A DNA stretch of 64,000 nt from Bacteroidota bacterium (GTDB lineage Bacteria > Bacteroidota > Bacteroidia > Chitinophagales > LD1). A program made the position numbers and the translations under genes. A model generated the notes under the pieces. It saw only the letters and a list, made by a program, of their open reading frames with translations. It did not search any database and was not told the origin of the DNA. The stretch spans positions 248,001 to 312,000 of the forward strand of contig JADKJG010000003.1 of assembly GCA_016722375.1 (NCBI GenBank), in the 5' to 3' direction. Below, piece by piece: positions 44,237 through 54,334 of the stretch. The first letter of the stretch is position 1. Each line of letters begins with the position of its first letter.

Positions 44237-46819
44237 TTGATGAAAAAACTAACCTTACTGTATGCAGCTTTTATCACGATGCTTGCTATAGGCGCCGCTT
44301 CTTACTATTTTTTAAGTTTCCCAACTGTCTTTGACGCGATGCCTTCGTCCTGTGTGGCAGTGCTACAGGTAAATAACTGGAGCCAGTTTGAAGATAAACT
44401 TGGAACAACCTATACCGGCCTGAAGTTAAAGAAAGCGCCTGTCATTCAAAAGTTATTGAATCAGGTGAACGAAATTCATGAATTACTTGAAGATAAAATA
44501 CGGCCAGAATGGCAGTTTAATTCTGGCAAGACCGTAGCAGCTGTGCATCTTATTTCTGCAGACAATTATGATTTCCTTTTTGCTTCCTCGGTCAGAGGAT
44601 TGGGCAAAAAAGAATTGCTTCAAAATATTCGGTCGAAAAAAACAGTAAGTTCTGTTAACGAAAGAGTGTTTAAAGGAGAGCATGTATTAGACATTGTGTT
44701 GAAGGATGGGAAAATACTAACCCTTGTTGAGACCAAGGGTCTGATTGCTATTAGTTTCACCTCTTTCTTGGTAGAAAATTCGATTAAAGCAATTCAGAGC
44801 GGCGACAATATAGAAGATGATAAGTCGTTTATGAATGTCAGAAAGAAGTTTGTTCCATCCGGCGATCTGAGCCTGTTTTTTAATTTTCAGAAGGCAGAGG
44901 TGATTTTGCCCGTCGCGTTTAAGGAAACCAAAGTAGCGATGATGAACAGTCTCCACCAATTTGCGGATTGGGGAGCCTATAATTTGACTTTGACAAATCA
45001 GGAACTGGTATTAACCGGTTTGGCATATTCGGCAGGAGATGCGCGGCTAACTACGCCAAAAAATAGTGACGGACCGAAAGACCCCTTCCTTACCACTGTG
45101 CCGGATAATGCTGCATACTTCGTTTCAGGCAGAATTGAAAATACAAACCAGCAAGACCCGATTTTCTCTAAAAAATTTGAACCCTGGATTGGAGAAAAGC
45201 AGGCTTTGGTCATACTAGAATCGCTAGAAGAAAACATTAATAATCAGAGCCTATTGATTTTGCAAGTGAAGAATATCCAACAGGCCAAGGCAAATTTGCT
45301 GCAATCAGGGGCAGCCAAAATTGAAGCGCTTAATGAAACAGGTGTAGCATCAGGAGCAGAAATATTTTCTTACAAAAACGGAGATTTGCTGAACAATTAT
45401 TTTGGCAAAGGACTTATTGCTTGGGACCAGTGCTATTTCTCTTTTGTTCAAGGATCTGTCATTTTTTCCCAGAGTCCTAACACACTGAATTTTGTTTTTG
45501 ATAAAATTGATAGCGGCCAAATTCTTATCAAGACAACTAGTTTTTCTGAACTCCAAAATCAAATAAAAAAGGAAACGAACATTCTGGTGTATATAAATCC
45601 TACCCGAGCTGAAATGTTATTGCAGGGGTTACTGAAAAATAAATCCTCCGTGACAAAGTATCTCATGCAGTTCGGAGAAATTATGATTGGTTCTGAGGCG
45701 AAGGATGGATGGGTCACCTCCACAGGAATTTTTAGGACGGGAGGAGAGAAGAGGACTTCTCCCGGTGTACTTTGGAGGACTGCTTTAGAAACGCTCTCTG
45801 ATTTTGCACCTCAAATTGTACTCAATGCGACCACTCTCGAAAAGGAAATATTTACACAGGATACAGCGGGTAACATATACCTATTGAATAAGGGCGGCGA
45901 AATTCTTTTCACCAAAAATATCCATGAAGCTATTATCGGCGAGGTTCAACAGTTGGACTATTACAATAATGGTAAGATGCAATACGTATTCAATTCTGCT
46001 ACCCACGTCTTTATGATAGACCGTTTCGGAAATGATGTGGCTTCCTATCCGCTCCGGTTGAGCAGAACAGCAACCGCAGGACTCACCCTCGTCAATGATC
46101 CTTCCTCCAAATCCTATAGATACTATATCCCCTGCGACAATGGAGGAGTGTATGGATATGAAAGTACCGGAAGACCGGTGTCGGGTTGGAGCCCGCGGGC
46201 TATGGCGGGGCGATGCACCAAGCCGCTACAATACATCCGCAACAAGGAGGGTGGTTATTTTCTTGCTTATACAGAGGACGGCAAACTATTGCTGATTGAT
46301 GAAAAAGGAAAATTGATGTGGAGCATCAATAATCTGCCGGATACCAAACAAAATTTTTCCATCGTTGCGCAGGGCGATGATATTATTCTGCTCAATGCCG
46401 CAGGTAAAGAACTCACAGAAATATCCTGGGATGGAAATGATCGGATAAAACCACTGATGGATTCGGCCAACTCATTTACGGCCACCGCCACATCAGATTC
46501 CTCCTACCTCTATTTCTTTAGCACCAGAAACGAAATTCGCGCTTATGATGGCAAGGGGGGGTTCAAAAATTCTAACTTTATCAAGGATGCTCATATTTCA
46601 TCTATCGAGGTGGTGTACATTGCCGCTGAGAAACATTTGCTGGTGAAGGACGAATCGGCTTCAAAGGTTTATATCTATGACCTTGCCTTAGAGTTTGAAG
46701 GCGTTTTGTCGCTCAGCAACATGGCCTCTGCCACGGTCGCCGACTTGCTCGACCGGAATGAATTTATCGCCATCACCGGCGACCGGAAAGGCAATATTGT
46801 TTGCACCCGCATCAGGTAA
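44237..46819 (+). CDS. Large envelope protein (DUF3352-like plus beta-propeller)
   Basis: An 860-aa protein with one N-terminal membrane segment (LLYAAFITMLAIGAASYYFL). Residues 35-500 resemble DUF3352-type beta-rich lipoproteins (PSSCVAVLQVNNW, NAAYFVSGRIEN). The last 300 residues look like a WD40/PQQ-type propeller (GNIYLLNKGGEILFTKNI, GGVYGYESTGRPVSGW, GKLLLIDEKGKLMWSI). It probably sits in the periplasm or envelope. The function is unknown and no operon partner is seen. Confidence 0.8.
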   Translation: MMKKLTLLYAAFITMLAIGAASYYFLSFPTVFDAMPSSCVAVLQVNNWSQFEDKLGTTYTGLKLKKAPVIQKLLNQVNEIHELLEDKIRPEWQFNSGKTVAAVHLISADNYDFLFASSVRGLGKKELLQNIRSKKTVSSVNERVFKGEHVLDIVLKDGKILTLVETKGLIAISFTSFLVENSIKAIQSGDNIEDDKSFMNVRKKFVPSGDLSLFFNFQKAEVILPVAFKETKVAMMNSLHQFADWGAYNLTLTNQELVLTGLAYSAGDARLTTPKNSDGPKDPFLTTVPDNAAYFVSGRIENTNQQDPIFSKKFEPWIGEKQALVILESLEENINNQSLLILQVKNIQQAKANLLQSGAAKIEALNETGVASGAEIFSYKNGDLLNNYFGKGLIAWDQCYFSFVQGSVIFSQSPNTLNFVFDKIDSGQILIKTTSFSELQNQIKKETNILVYINPTRAEMLLQGLLKNKSSVTKYLMQFGEIMIGSEAKDGWVTSTGIFRTGGEKRTSPGVLWRTALETLSDFAPQIVLNATTLEKEIFTQDTAGNIYLLNKGGEILFTKNIHEAIIGEVQQLDYYNNGKMQYVFNSATHVFMIDRFGNDVASYPLRLSRTATAGLTLVNDPSSKSYRYYIPCDNGGVYGYESTGRPVSGWSPRAMAGRCTKPLQYIRNKEGGYFLAYTEDGKLLLIDEKGKLMWSINNLPDTKQNFSIVAQGDDIILLNAAGKELTEISWDGNDRIKPLMDSANSFTATATSDSSYLYFFSTRNEIRAYDGKGGFKNSNFIKDAHISSIEVVYIAAEKHLLVKDESASKVYIYDLALEFEGVLSLSNMASATVADLLDRNEFIAITGDRKGNIVCTRIR

Positions 46820-46844
46820 TTAACCTAAATTGATTGTTAAGAGG

Positions 46845-46953
46845 AATGGAACGCAGATGACGCTGATAAGACTGATAGCCACTGATATAAAGCACTGAAA
46901 GAACTTTATTATCATCTCAAATCCTATTCAATCTGTGTCATCTGCGTTCTATT
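46845..46953. repeat. Long-armed inverted repeat downstream of 44237-46819
   Basis: A 23-bp arm at 46845-46867 containing GGAACGCAGATGACG is repeated inverted at 46931-46953 with three mismatches, around a 63-nt loop. It lies just downstream of the large envelope gene and could be a MITE-like element or a transcript-end structure. Confidence 0.65.
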
Positions 46954-47044
46954 GTATCTGATTTTCAACTAGCAACTTGGGATAATTAACAGAATAATGG
47001 AAGGTGTAGGTCACAAAGGAACTCGGCTAAACCCGATTTTTTCT

Positions 47045-47254
47045 GAATGTGGCACATTTTACCTTGAATGTGACACGTTTGACCCTTGATGTGTTACATT
47101 TCACTCTGAACGTGACACGTTTGACCTCAGATGTGTCACATTTCACCCTGAACGTGGCACGTTTGGTATCAGATGTGGCACATTTGACCTTGGATGTGAC
47201 ACATTTCACTCTGAATGTAGCACATTCCACCCAAAATGTGCCACATCAAGTTTC
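47045..47254. repeat. 21-bp-period tandem array D
   Basis: Ten units of exactly 21 bp, no indels. Each contains an 11-bp dyad: ATGTGnCACAT in seven units and ACGTGnCACGT in two, so both arms change together (one unit is unmatched). The array lies in the gene-free stretch 46820-47581, which otherwise holds the inverted repeat at 46845-46953, the palindrome at 47460-47483 and no recognisable gene. Frames of 67-82 codons run through it on both strands only because 21 is a multiple of three. Confidence 0.92.
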
Positions 47255-47459
47255 GACTGCATCTATTTCCCGAGATACCAAGCCTGTTGCTGAATGAATT
47301 GAGTTCTTGCGGGTGGATTTCAGCTCCGTTTTACTGTTTTTAGACTTCAGAAAAAACAATTGGAGTTTTGGGTTTGACCGCAATTATCCGCCCAAATGGA
47401 TGAGGAACAAAAATTTTAGTTTTTTGTCCGCAACACCGTGCAAAGCATGTTGTGTAGTC

Positions 47460-47483
47460 TTGACAAATTTAGAAATTTGTCAA
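47460..47483. repeat. Palindrome TTTGACAAAT, copy 3
   Basis: Arms TTGACAAATTT and AAATTTGTCAA (11 bp) enclose 2 nt. It is related to 31413-31444 and 35448-35476, and lies about 100 nt before the next gene. Confidence 0.78.
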
Positions 47484-47581
47484 AGCTAGTGCTACAAAAA
47501 ACCATTCCGCAAGGGGTGGGTTTTTTATTGTATTCATTCCACCCCCACCGCTCCATCAAAATAAATATCTTTATAAAGCCG

Positions 47582-49127
47582 ATGAGAAGATTAAGGTATT
47601 TCACCCTGACGATAGGTTGTTCTTTGTTGCTGTTGTTGGCGAAGGGGCAGAAAAATGATTATGTGTGGCTGAGTGGGTATGATAGCCAAACTGGATATAG
47701 TCCAATATGGAACTATTATTTTGGCACAACGATATTTGATTTTAATGATTCTCCGGTTAGTGTGAGACGGGATTCCTTGCAAATGAATTTTAGTGCTACT
47801 AATACCAGTTATTGCGACAGTAATGGTAATCTTCTCTTTTATACCAATGGAATTTATGTTGCTAATGCTTTAGATGAAAAGATTGAGAATGGAGATAGCT
47901 TAAATGCTGGTTGGTATCAGTATAAATGGGATACTACAATTAAAAGGTACGGATATAGAAGATCACAGGGTGTTTTAGCTTTTCAGGATGGCAGTAATAA
48001 TTCTTATTTTTTAATACATTCCTTCGTTGATTCCAATGTGAATAAGGCTCCTTATGGGGCAGCGATACTTTGCACTTATCTCGATATGAATGAAAATGTC
48101 GGTCACGGGAAAATAATCAGCAAAAACCAAAATATCATTAAAGATAGTTTGGGAAGTGAGTTAGCTGCAACAAGGCACGGCAATGGCAGAGACTGGTGGG
48201 TATTGGTACAGAAAAGATTAACTAATTGTTATTACCGGATATTGATAGACAGTTCTGGACCGCATGTATTGCCAGACTTGACCTGTGGAGGGGCTACCAC
48301 CCCATTTTTGGATGCAGGCGCTGCTTGCTTTTCGCCGGATGGTAGCAAATATGTTTACCTAAATGGTTACGGGGGCATAAGCGTATTTGATTTTGACCGG
48401 TGTAGCGGCACATTAAGTAACGCAAGATATATGCCCTTGCCAGTAATAATTAGTGCAGGCTGGTATGGATTGGGATTGGCTATCTCACCTAATAACCGGT
48501 TTCTTTATGCGTCTGTTACTTATCATTTATACCAATTTGATTTGTGGGTGAATGATATATTTTCAACAATTGATACCGTCGGCATTTACGACGGACATAA
48601 GGCACCATTTGGTAGTGTGTTTAAGACAGCGCAAATAGCCCCAGATGGAAAAATTTATATCAACTGCGGCAATGGAGAATCTGTTTATCATGTTATCAAT
48701 AACCCAGATGTCAAGGGAGATTCGTGCAATTTCGCTCAACACAGCATCACCCTTCCAACCTTTGCAGGTAACAGCATTCCTAATTTCCCTAATTACAGAT
48801 TAGGAAGAAAAGTTGGTAGCGAATGCGATACCTTATGGAATGGAATAAATGAAGAAAAAAATTCTAACAGAGAGAAGGTTTTAAAAATATTCCCAACCCC
48901 GCCACCACCGATGTGATGATTGATTATGGTTTTACGGATTGGAGCAAAGAAGGAGCAATGAGTATGGAGATAAGCAATGACTTAGGTCAAATGATTCATC
49001 AGCATAATTGCCGATGTATTCCGGTTTTCAGAGAATAGATATTTCAGCATATCCGGCAGGGCTTTATACTACTTATATCAAACGCAACAATGCAATTATT
49101 GCGACGAGTAAGTTTGCAAAGCAATGA
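47582..49127 (+). CDS. Secreted T9SS cargo, sorting domain frameshifted twice
   Basis: A signal peptide (MRRLRYFTLTIGCSLLLLLAKGQ) is followed by about 400 residues of beta-propeller-like sequence (ACFSPDGSKYVYLNG, AISPNNRFLYAS, AQIAPDGKIYINCG). Near 48895 the frame leaves the expected sorting domain: adding one A gives KIFPNPATTDVMIDYGF. Near 49008, adding one T gives HQHNLPMYSGFQRIDISAYP, and the type A sorting domain then ends KFAKQ at 49127. If the breaks are real, the protein would stop at 48916 without a sorting signal and would stay in the periplasm. ATG 47582 fits the signal peptide; the frame opens at 47438 without family support. Confidence 0.85.
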
Positions 49128-49152
49128 TTTTTAATGCGTTCTGCTTCGGCAA

Positions 49153-50031
49153 TCACACTTTGGCAAATCGCGCAAAAGCCCCCAAGGGAAGGTTTTTTTT
49201 GAAGCTATCCTGAAGATATAATTCTCCTACTTCTAAATTCTGGGGATTGAAATTTTGCTTCACCATGTTTTCTAAAATCAGGGAAGAAAATCCGAGCGAG
49301 TAAGCATTCAGAATCAGAAAGTGTTTTTCTTCATGCAATAGCTCCAACACCGCTTTCATCATTTCATTGATGTTGTCTTCCAGCTTCCATTTTTCGCCGG
49401 TGGGGCCGTGGCCAAAGGCGGGAGGGTCGAGAATAATTCCGTGATATTTATTGCCGCGCTTCACTTCGCGTTTCACAAACTTCAGCGCATCTTCTACAAT
49501 CCAACGGATATTATTTAAGCTGCTGAGTTCCATGTTTTCCTTTGCCCAAGTAACCACCTGTTTAATAGAATCTAAGTGAGAGGTATCGGCACCGGCAGCT
49601 TTAGCCGCCAGAGAAGCACCACCGGTGTAGGCGAACAAATTCAGAAATTTGGGTCGTTCCACTCCCAGTTTTCTGATGTTTTCTACTATATAGTTCCAAT
49701 TGACCGCCTGTTCGGGGAAAACACCTACGTGTTTAAAAGAAGTCAATCCCAACCGAAACTGAATAGGGGTCGCCTCCTTCAGCTTGTAGCTAATAGTCCA
49801 TCTGTCGGGAACATTCTTGAGCTTCTGCCAATCGCCGCTCGAGGAAGATTTAGGAACAAACTTTACATGTGCCTGCTTTTCCCAATCGGCCATACTCATG
49901 CCCGGATCCCAAACCGCCTGTGGTTCAGGGCGAATAGTAATATGACTGCCAAACTGTTCCAGTTTCCAGAAATCTCCGGAGTCAATCAGTCGGTAGTCAT
50001 CAAAATCTTGGGGCGTGAACGAAAGAATCAT
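49153..50031 (-). CDS. Class I SAM-dependent methyltransferase, RlmI/RlmK-like
   Basis: A 292-aa methyltransferase related to the C-terminal part of 23S rRNA m5C/m7G enzymes. SAM-binding motif I is LNLFAYTGGASLAAKAAGA, then HLDSIKQVVTWAKEN, and the catalytic-type motif is LDPPAFGHGP. It lacks the N-terminal PUA domain of full-length RlmI. rRNA is the likely substrate, inferred from the family. It is upstream of the FtsB-like gene in the minus direction only by position; no operon is evident. Confidence 0.88.
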   Translation of the reverse strand: MILSFTPQDFDDYRLIDSGDFWKLEQFGSHITIRPEPQAVWDPGMSMADWEKQAHVKFVPKSSSSGDWQKLKNVPDRWTISYKLKEATPIQFRLGLTSFKHVGVFPEQAVNWNYIVENIRKLGVERPKFLNLFAYTGGASLAAKAAGADTSHLDSIKQVVTWAKENMELSSLNNIRWIVEDALKFVKREVKRGNKYHGIILDPPAFGHGPTGEKWKLEDNINEMMKAVLELLHEEKHFLILNAYSLGFSSLILENMVKQNFNPQNLEVGELYLQDSFKKNLPLGAFARFAKV

Positions 50032-50058
50032 TCGGCAAATTAAATCGAAACCCCTGAT

Positions 50059-50382
50059 TCAGGGCGCGGACTTTTCGGGAACGATGACAAACACATCTTC
50101 ATTGTCGCGTTTCATCCAATAATGTTCCCGGGCAAATTTTTCCTGCGTTGAAGGGTTGGTGGTCAACTCGGAATATTCTTCCAGCATTTTTTTGGTTTGT
50201 GCAGCATAAAAATCTTTTTTCTCTAGCAGAGATGACAGTTCGCTATGCCTCCTGTATTGGCTTATAAAATTATTGTCATCCAAAAAGAGCATCCATAGAA
50301 CGAAGGCTAAGCCGCTGATGAAATATGGATTTCGTACTAGGGGAGGAAGTTTTTCAACTCTTTTTTTGAAATTTTTCCACAT
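50059..50382 (-). CDS. Septum formation initiator (FtsB/DivIC family)
   Basis: A 107-aa bitopic protein with a membrane segment (YFISGLAFVLWMLFLD), then a coiled coil (RHSELSSLLEKKDFYAAQTKKMLEEY), then the conserved FAREHYWMKRDNEDVFVIV end, which matches the FtsB/DivIC family of divisome scaffolds. ATG 50382 (MWKNFKKRVEKL) is chosen over the frame start 50412. Confidence 0.9.
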   Translation of the reverse strand: MWKNFKKRVEKLPPLVRNPYFISGLAFVLWMLFLDDNNFISQYRRHSELSSLLEKKDFYAAQTKKMLEEYSELTTNPSTQEKFAREHYWMKRDNEDVFVIVPEKSAP

Positions 50383-50512
50383 AAAGCAAAGATGGTAATA
50401 TATCGGCGCCATCTACCAATACAACTTTCTTTATTTGCACAGTGGTATAGTAAATTGGGCATTTCTGTAAATCATTGAAATAGCTATAACATGATTATCT
50501 TGCCACCAATAT

Positions 50513-52190
50513 ATGATGGGGACTGGTTTCAACTTTAAACTTCTTAGGCGATACAGGCAAATTATCAGCATACTGGTTAAGTATGGTTTCCAACATATAT
50601 TGTCCGATGCCGGCGTTTCACTGCGCGCGCGAATGATTGAAGCTGTCCTGCCTAAAAGTATGGTGGAGAACGTGCACAAGTACAGCCAGTGGGAAAGAAT
50701 TCGAATGGCAGTGGAGGAATTAGGGACTACCTATATTAAACTGGCGCAGATACTGAGTAATCGGCCAGATGTAATCCCTCTGGAACTGGTGAATGAGTTT
50801 GAAAAGCTGCAAGCCAATGTTCCCCCCGTTCCCTTCTGAAGAAGCAAGAAGTATCATCGAAGAACAAATTGGGAATAAAATTGAGGATGTTTTTTCTCAA
50901 TTTGGTGAAGAGCCATTTGCGAGCGCTTCGATAGCTCAGGTGCATAGAGCTAAGTTAAAAGACGGTACACGAGTCGTCTTGAAAGTTCGCCGCCCAAATA
51001 TTCTCGACAAGATTGAGATGGACATTATCATCATGAAATATATAGCGCGCAAAATGGAAGACCGCGGTTATATGGTGAACCTAGATCCTGTGGGCATTGT
51101 TCGTGCTTTTGACAATGCCATTCACAAGGAACTGGATTTGACTCACGAAGGATATAGCCTTCAACGATTTGCTGCCAACTTTGAGGGTGATGACACCGTT
51201 TTTGTACCCAAACATTATCCTCAATACACAACAAAAAAAATGCTGACCATGGAGTTTGTGGACGGCGTTCATCCGTATGACAAAGAAGAGTTAATGCGTA
51301 TCGGAGTTAGTCCAAGTGAGTTGGCAAAAAATGGAATGGCTGCATTATTCAAACAAATCTTTGAATTTGGATTCTTTCATGCCGACCCTCACCCTGGGAA
51401 TCTTTTTGCGATGCCGGGGAATAGAATTTGTTTCATTGACTTTGGTATGATGGGGACGGTGCTGAAAAACGACATTGAGTTTTTTGCAGATATAGTTTAT
51501 GGCATCACTTCAAGAAACTCAAAAACACTGATATGGGGTTTGAAAAATATTGCGGTGATGCAGCAATTTGATGGAAACAAAACTTTTGAATACGAAATTG
51601 AAGATCTGATAAATGAATACCACGCGCTTCCAGCCGACAAGATGAATATGAGTGTTCTTTTTAGTCGCCTCTTGGAACTGGTCAATCGCTATAACATTCA
51701 CATGCCTGCTGATTATTTTCTTTTGTCCAAATGCCTCATTACCATAGAGGGAGTTGGTCATCGTCTGGACCCCAATCTAAATATCATTGAAGAACTTAAG
51801 CCCCATATCAACAGGGCATTGCAACAGGAATTTAATCCGGCGGCTATCTTTAAACGCTTGTTTGGATCAGCGCGAGACACCCTTGCTTTGATAGAAACTC
51901 TCCCTCGTGACTTACGAGAAATCGTCGGTAAAATCAAGAAGGGTGAAGTGAAGGTTTCGGTGGAACATGAAGGGCTGGCCGAATTGAGTCGGAAAATTGA
52001 AATTTCCAGTAATCGCATGGCGGGCAGTTTCATCATTGGCTCCATCCTGATGGCTTCGGCCATTTTAATAGCGGTCGAGTTTCCTCCGCTTTATCAGCAC
52101 ATCTCCATTCCCGGAGGTTTTGGATTTATACTAGCTTCTTTTTTCGGAATACGAATGTTGCTGAATATTTTCGGAAATAAGAAATATTGA
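50513..52190 (+). CDS. UbiB/AarF/ABC1 atypical kinase, one-base frameshift
   Basis: Two frames overlap at 50793-50839. The first ends EKLQANVPPVPF, the second has PPFPSEEARSIIEEQIG. Removing one C from the C6 run at 50822-50827 joins them as LQANVPPFPSEEARS, giving a UbiB-family protein of about 558 aa. Visible motifs are GTTYIKLAQILSNRPD (family form KxGQ; here Ala replaces Gly), ASASIAQVHRAKL (A-rich loop), VVLKVRRP and the active site FFHADPHPGN, then FIDFGMMG. Two C-terminal membrane helices follow. UbiB proteins are ATPases that assist coenzyme Q or other lipid pathways. The frameshift is probably a sequence error. Confidence 0.9.
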
Positions 52191-52243
52191 GGGAAGCCCG
52201 ATTAGCTGGCTTAGTGACTAGCGGAAACAATCGTTCCTCTTTT

Positions 52244-53239
52244 TTATTTCGGCCTTTTCATCTCATCTCCTGGTAATTCAGGCTGCTTTTTGGGTGTGCC
52301 AAACAAGGGTGCCGGAATTGGAGGATTGTCATCTTCATTAATGGCAAAAGTAAATACCTTTTCTACCCAATTCCAGCGATTGTTTTTCCAGACAAACCCT
52401 TCGTAGGTTCCGTCGGGCACATAAGTAAATGTTGCACCCTTCGCTTTTTCAGTCGGTGGTGCCACGTGGTCAAAAACAATCATTTCAAGGGCCTTGTCAT
52501 AGTTCAGCACCGTGGAGGCGCTATACTTATATTCTAAAAAGAAGCGGGTGAGGGTATCGGTATGTTTAAGTTTAGTCGTATCCTCATATTTAAAGTAGAA
52601 CAAGGGGGCACCAAATTTAGGCTTGCCGTCTTCGTCAAAACTCAATATGTCAACCACTTTGCGTCTCGTGAGAATATCAGCAGCCTCAAATCCAAACAAG
52701 GTATAAATCGTTTTCTTGTTCGCTTGCTTCTGAATAATATTATAGTAGAGACAGCCATACCAATTTTCATTCGTGGTAACCTGTTGCGACATATAACTCA
52801 TAGTGTCGCTCATATCGTAAAGGGGAAACAGCTTCAATTTTTCTGACTTCATTTGAATCATACCAAAATAACGAAACGTTCCTTTAGGCAAAGCCAGTTG
52901 CCAAGTAAAAATGCGAAACGAACTATCGGGAGGATATATCTTTGAAACCGTGATGAGTGAATCAAAAGGGTAGGTGAAGGAATTGTCAAACTTTAGCGCT
53001 TTTACCAGTTTAGGAATAAAGGAATAACAGGCTTCGCGGCGATGGCTAAGAGAAGTGTCGTACACAAAGCGATTAGATAACTGATACAGCGTGTCCTCCA
53101 TCAATTTTATTTTCTCCAAGTCCTTTTTTGCGAGAGAAGGGCGTTCTAAAACAACCGGATTAGGTAGATTCATTTTCTTTTGCGCCAGCACCTGTAAAGA
53201 AAATGCTAACAAGAGAAGGAGAGGGAAAGACTTTTTCAT
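52244..53239 (-). CDS. Exported protein of unknown function
   Basis: A 331-aa protein with a clear signal peptide (MKKSFPLLLLLAFSLQVLAQ). The mature part has no membrane segment and is rich in aromatic and charged residues (GTFRYFGMIQMKSEKLKLFPLYDMSD, WYGCLYYNIIQ, YEGFVWKNNRWNWVEKVFT). It resembles uncharacterised Bacteroidota proteins; I cannot assign a function. It ends in a Pro-rich tail. It is convergent with the UbiB gene and may follow the K+ channel gene. Confidence 0.8.
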   Translation of the reverse strand: MKKSFPLLLLLAFSLQVLAQKKMNLPNPVVLERPSLAKKDLEKIKLMEDTLYQLSNRFVYDTSLSHRREACYSFIPKLVKALKFDNSFTYPFDSLITVSKIYPPDSSFRIFTWQLALPKGTFRYFGMIQMKSEKLKLFPLYDMSDTMSYMSQQVTTNENWYGCLYYNIIQKQANKKTIYTLFGFEAADILTRRKVVDILSFDEDGKPKFGAPLFYFKYEDTTKLKHTDTLTRFFLEYKYSASTVLNYDKALEMIVFDHVAPPTEKAKGATFTYVPDGTYEGFVWKNNRWNWVEKVFTFAINEDDNPPIPAPLFGTPKKQPELPGDEMKRPK

Positions 53240-53293
53240 GATTATAAGAACGAATTCACATGCCGAAATATTGTAGCAGAATGAATTCTCATT

Positions 53294-54292
53294 TTATATC
53301 AACAGCTTTTTTGCCTTATTTAATTGATCTTTCGAACCCATAACGATTAAACGGTTTCCTCGCTCTACTTTGATTTTTGCAGAAGGATTCAATATATATT
53401 CACCCAGAGTAGTTTTTAATCCCAAAATAGTAGCTCCGGTCTCGCTCCAGCAGTTGAGGTCTCCAAGTAGAACCGTTCTGGCAGATATAAGTTCAGCTAT
53501 TTCAAAATGTTCGTTACTATTTGTCGCCATCAAATCAATGAATTCTTTTACATCGGGACTGAGTACCAGTGTTGCCATGTGTGCTCCCCCGATTTTGTCA
53601 GGCATAATCACATTGCTTGCTCCGGCAGATTTCAGTTTCTTCATGGTGGAATCTTTAGAAGCTCTGCTGATGATTTTGATTTTAGGATTTAGTTCACGAG
53701 CAGTGAGTACGATAAATAGATTGTCTGCGTCATCGGGCAGTGTAGCAAGTAATGCGCTGGCTTTGCCAATGCCAGCTTCTAATAAAGCCTCATCTCGGGT
53801 AGCATCATCTTCCAGATAATGATTTACTACAAATGGCAGGTCGTTATGGCGCGTTGGTTTTTTTTCAATCACCACAAAAGGTTTATGGCTATTGTGAAAA
53901 ATGCTGGCTGCCTCACGTCCGTTTCTGCCAAAACCGCAAATGATGACATGTCCGTCAAGCTCGTTAATTTTGCTGTGCATATTGTAGAGTTTATATAAGC
54001 GAATGAATTCTCCATCTAGGAAATAACTGGTCATTTGGGTGAGGAAAAAAGTAAAGGTACCGATGCTTGCCAAGATCAGAATACCGGTGAATATCATTCC
54101 GGCATCATCCATAGGCCTCACTTCGGTAAATCCAACGGTTGAGATAGTGATTACCGACATGTAAACGGCTTCGATGAAAGTATAACCCTCGATTTTCATA
54201 AAACCAATGGTGCCGGTAGTCAGTATGATGGCAAAAACCAACAACGTGAAGTACAGTTTTCGGAAAAGATGAAATGGAAAGTGAATAGACAT
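53294..54292 (-). CDS. Potassium channel with RCK (TrkA-N/TrkA-C) domains
   Basis: A 332-aa two-helix channel. The N-terminal membrane helix is TLLVFAIILTTGTIGFM, the pore loop ISTVGFTEV and the second helix GILILASIGTFTFFLTQM. A Rossmann RCK domain (GHVIICGFGRNGREAASIF) and a TrkA-C domain follow. The selectivity filter reads TVGFTE rather than the usual TVGYGD; related bacterial channels often have TVGFGE, so ion selectivity is uncertain. It lies 43 nt after the DUF4340 gene in the minus direction. Confidence 0.9.
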   Translation of the reverse strand: MSIHFPFHLFRKLYFTLLVFAIILTTGTIGFMKIEGYTFIEAVYMSVITISTVGFTEVRPMDDAGMIFTGILILASIGTFTFFLTQMTSYFLDGEFIRLYKLYNMHSKINELDGHVIICGFGRNGREAASIFHNSHKPFVVIEKKPTRHNDLPFVVNHYLEDDATRDEALLEAGIGKASALLATLPDDADNLFIVLTARELNPKIKIISRASKDSTMKKLKSAGASNVIMPDKIGGAHMATLVLSPDVKEFIDLMATNSNEHFEIAELISARTVLLGDLNCWSETGATILGLKTTLGEYILNPSAKIKVERGNRLIVMGSKDQLNKAKKLLI

Positions 54293-54334
54293 GGTTAAAA
54301 CAACACCTGAAAATAATAAAAGAGTGTAGCTAAT

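Noticed and set aside
47027..47297. Heptad-repeat proteins encoded on both strands of array D (and in array C)
   Set aside because: A 21-bp period keeps any stop-free frame open automatically; frames exist on both strands, have no promoter or conserved ends, and other arrays contain stops.
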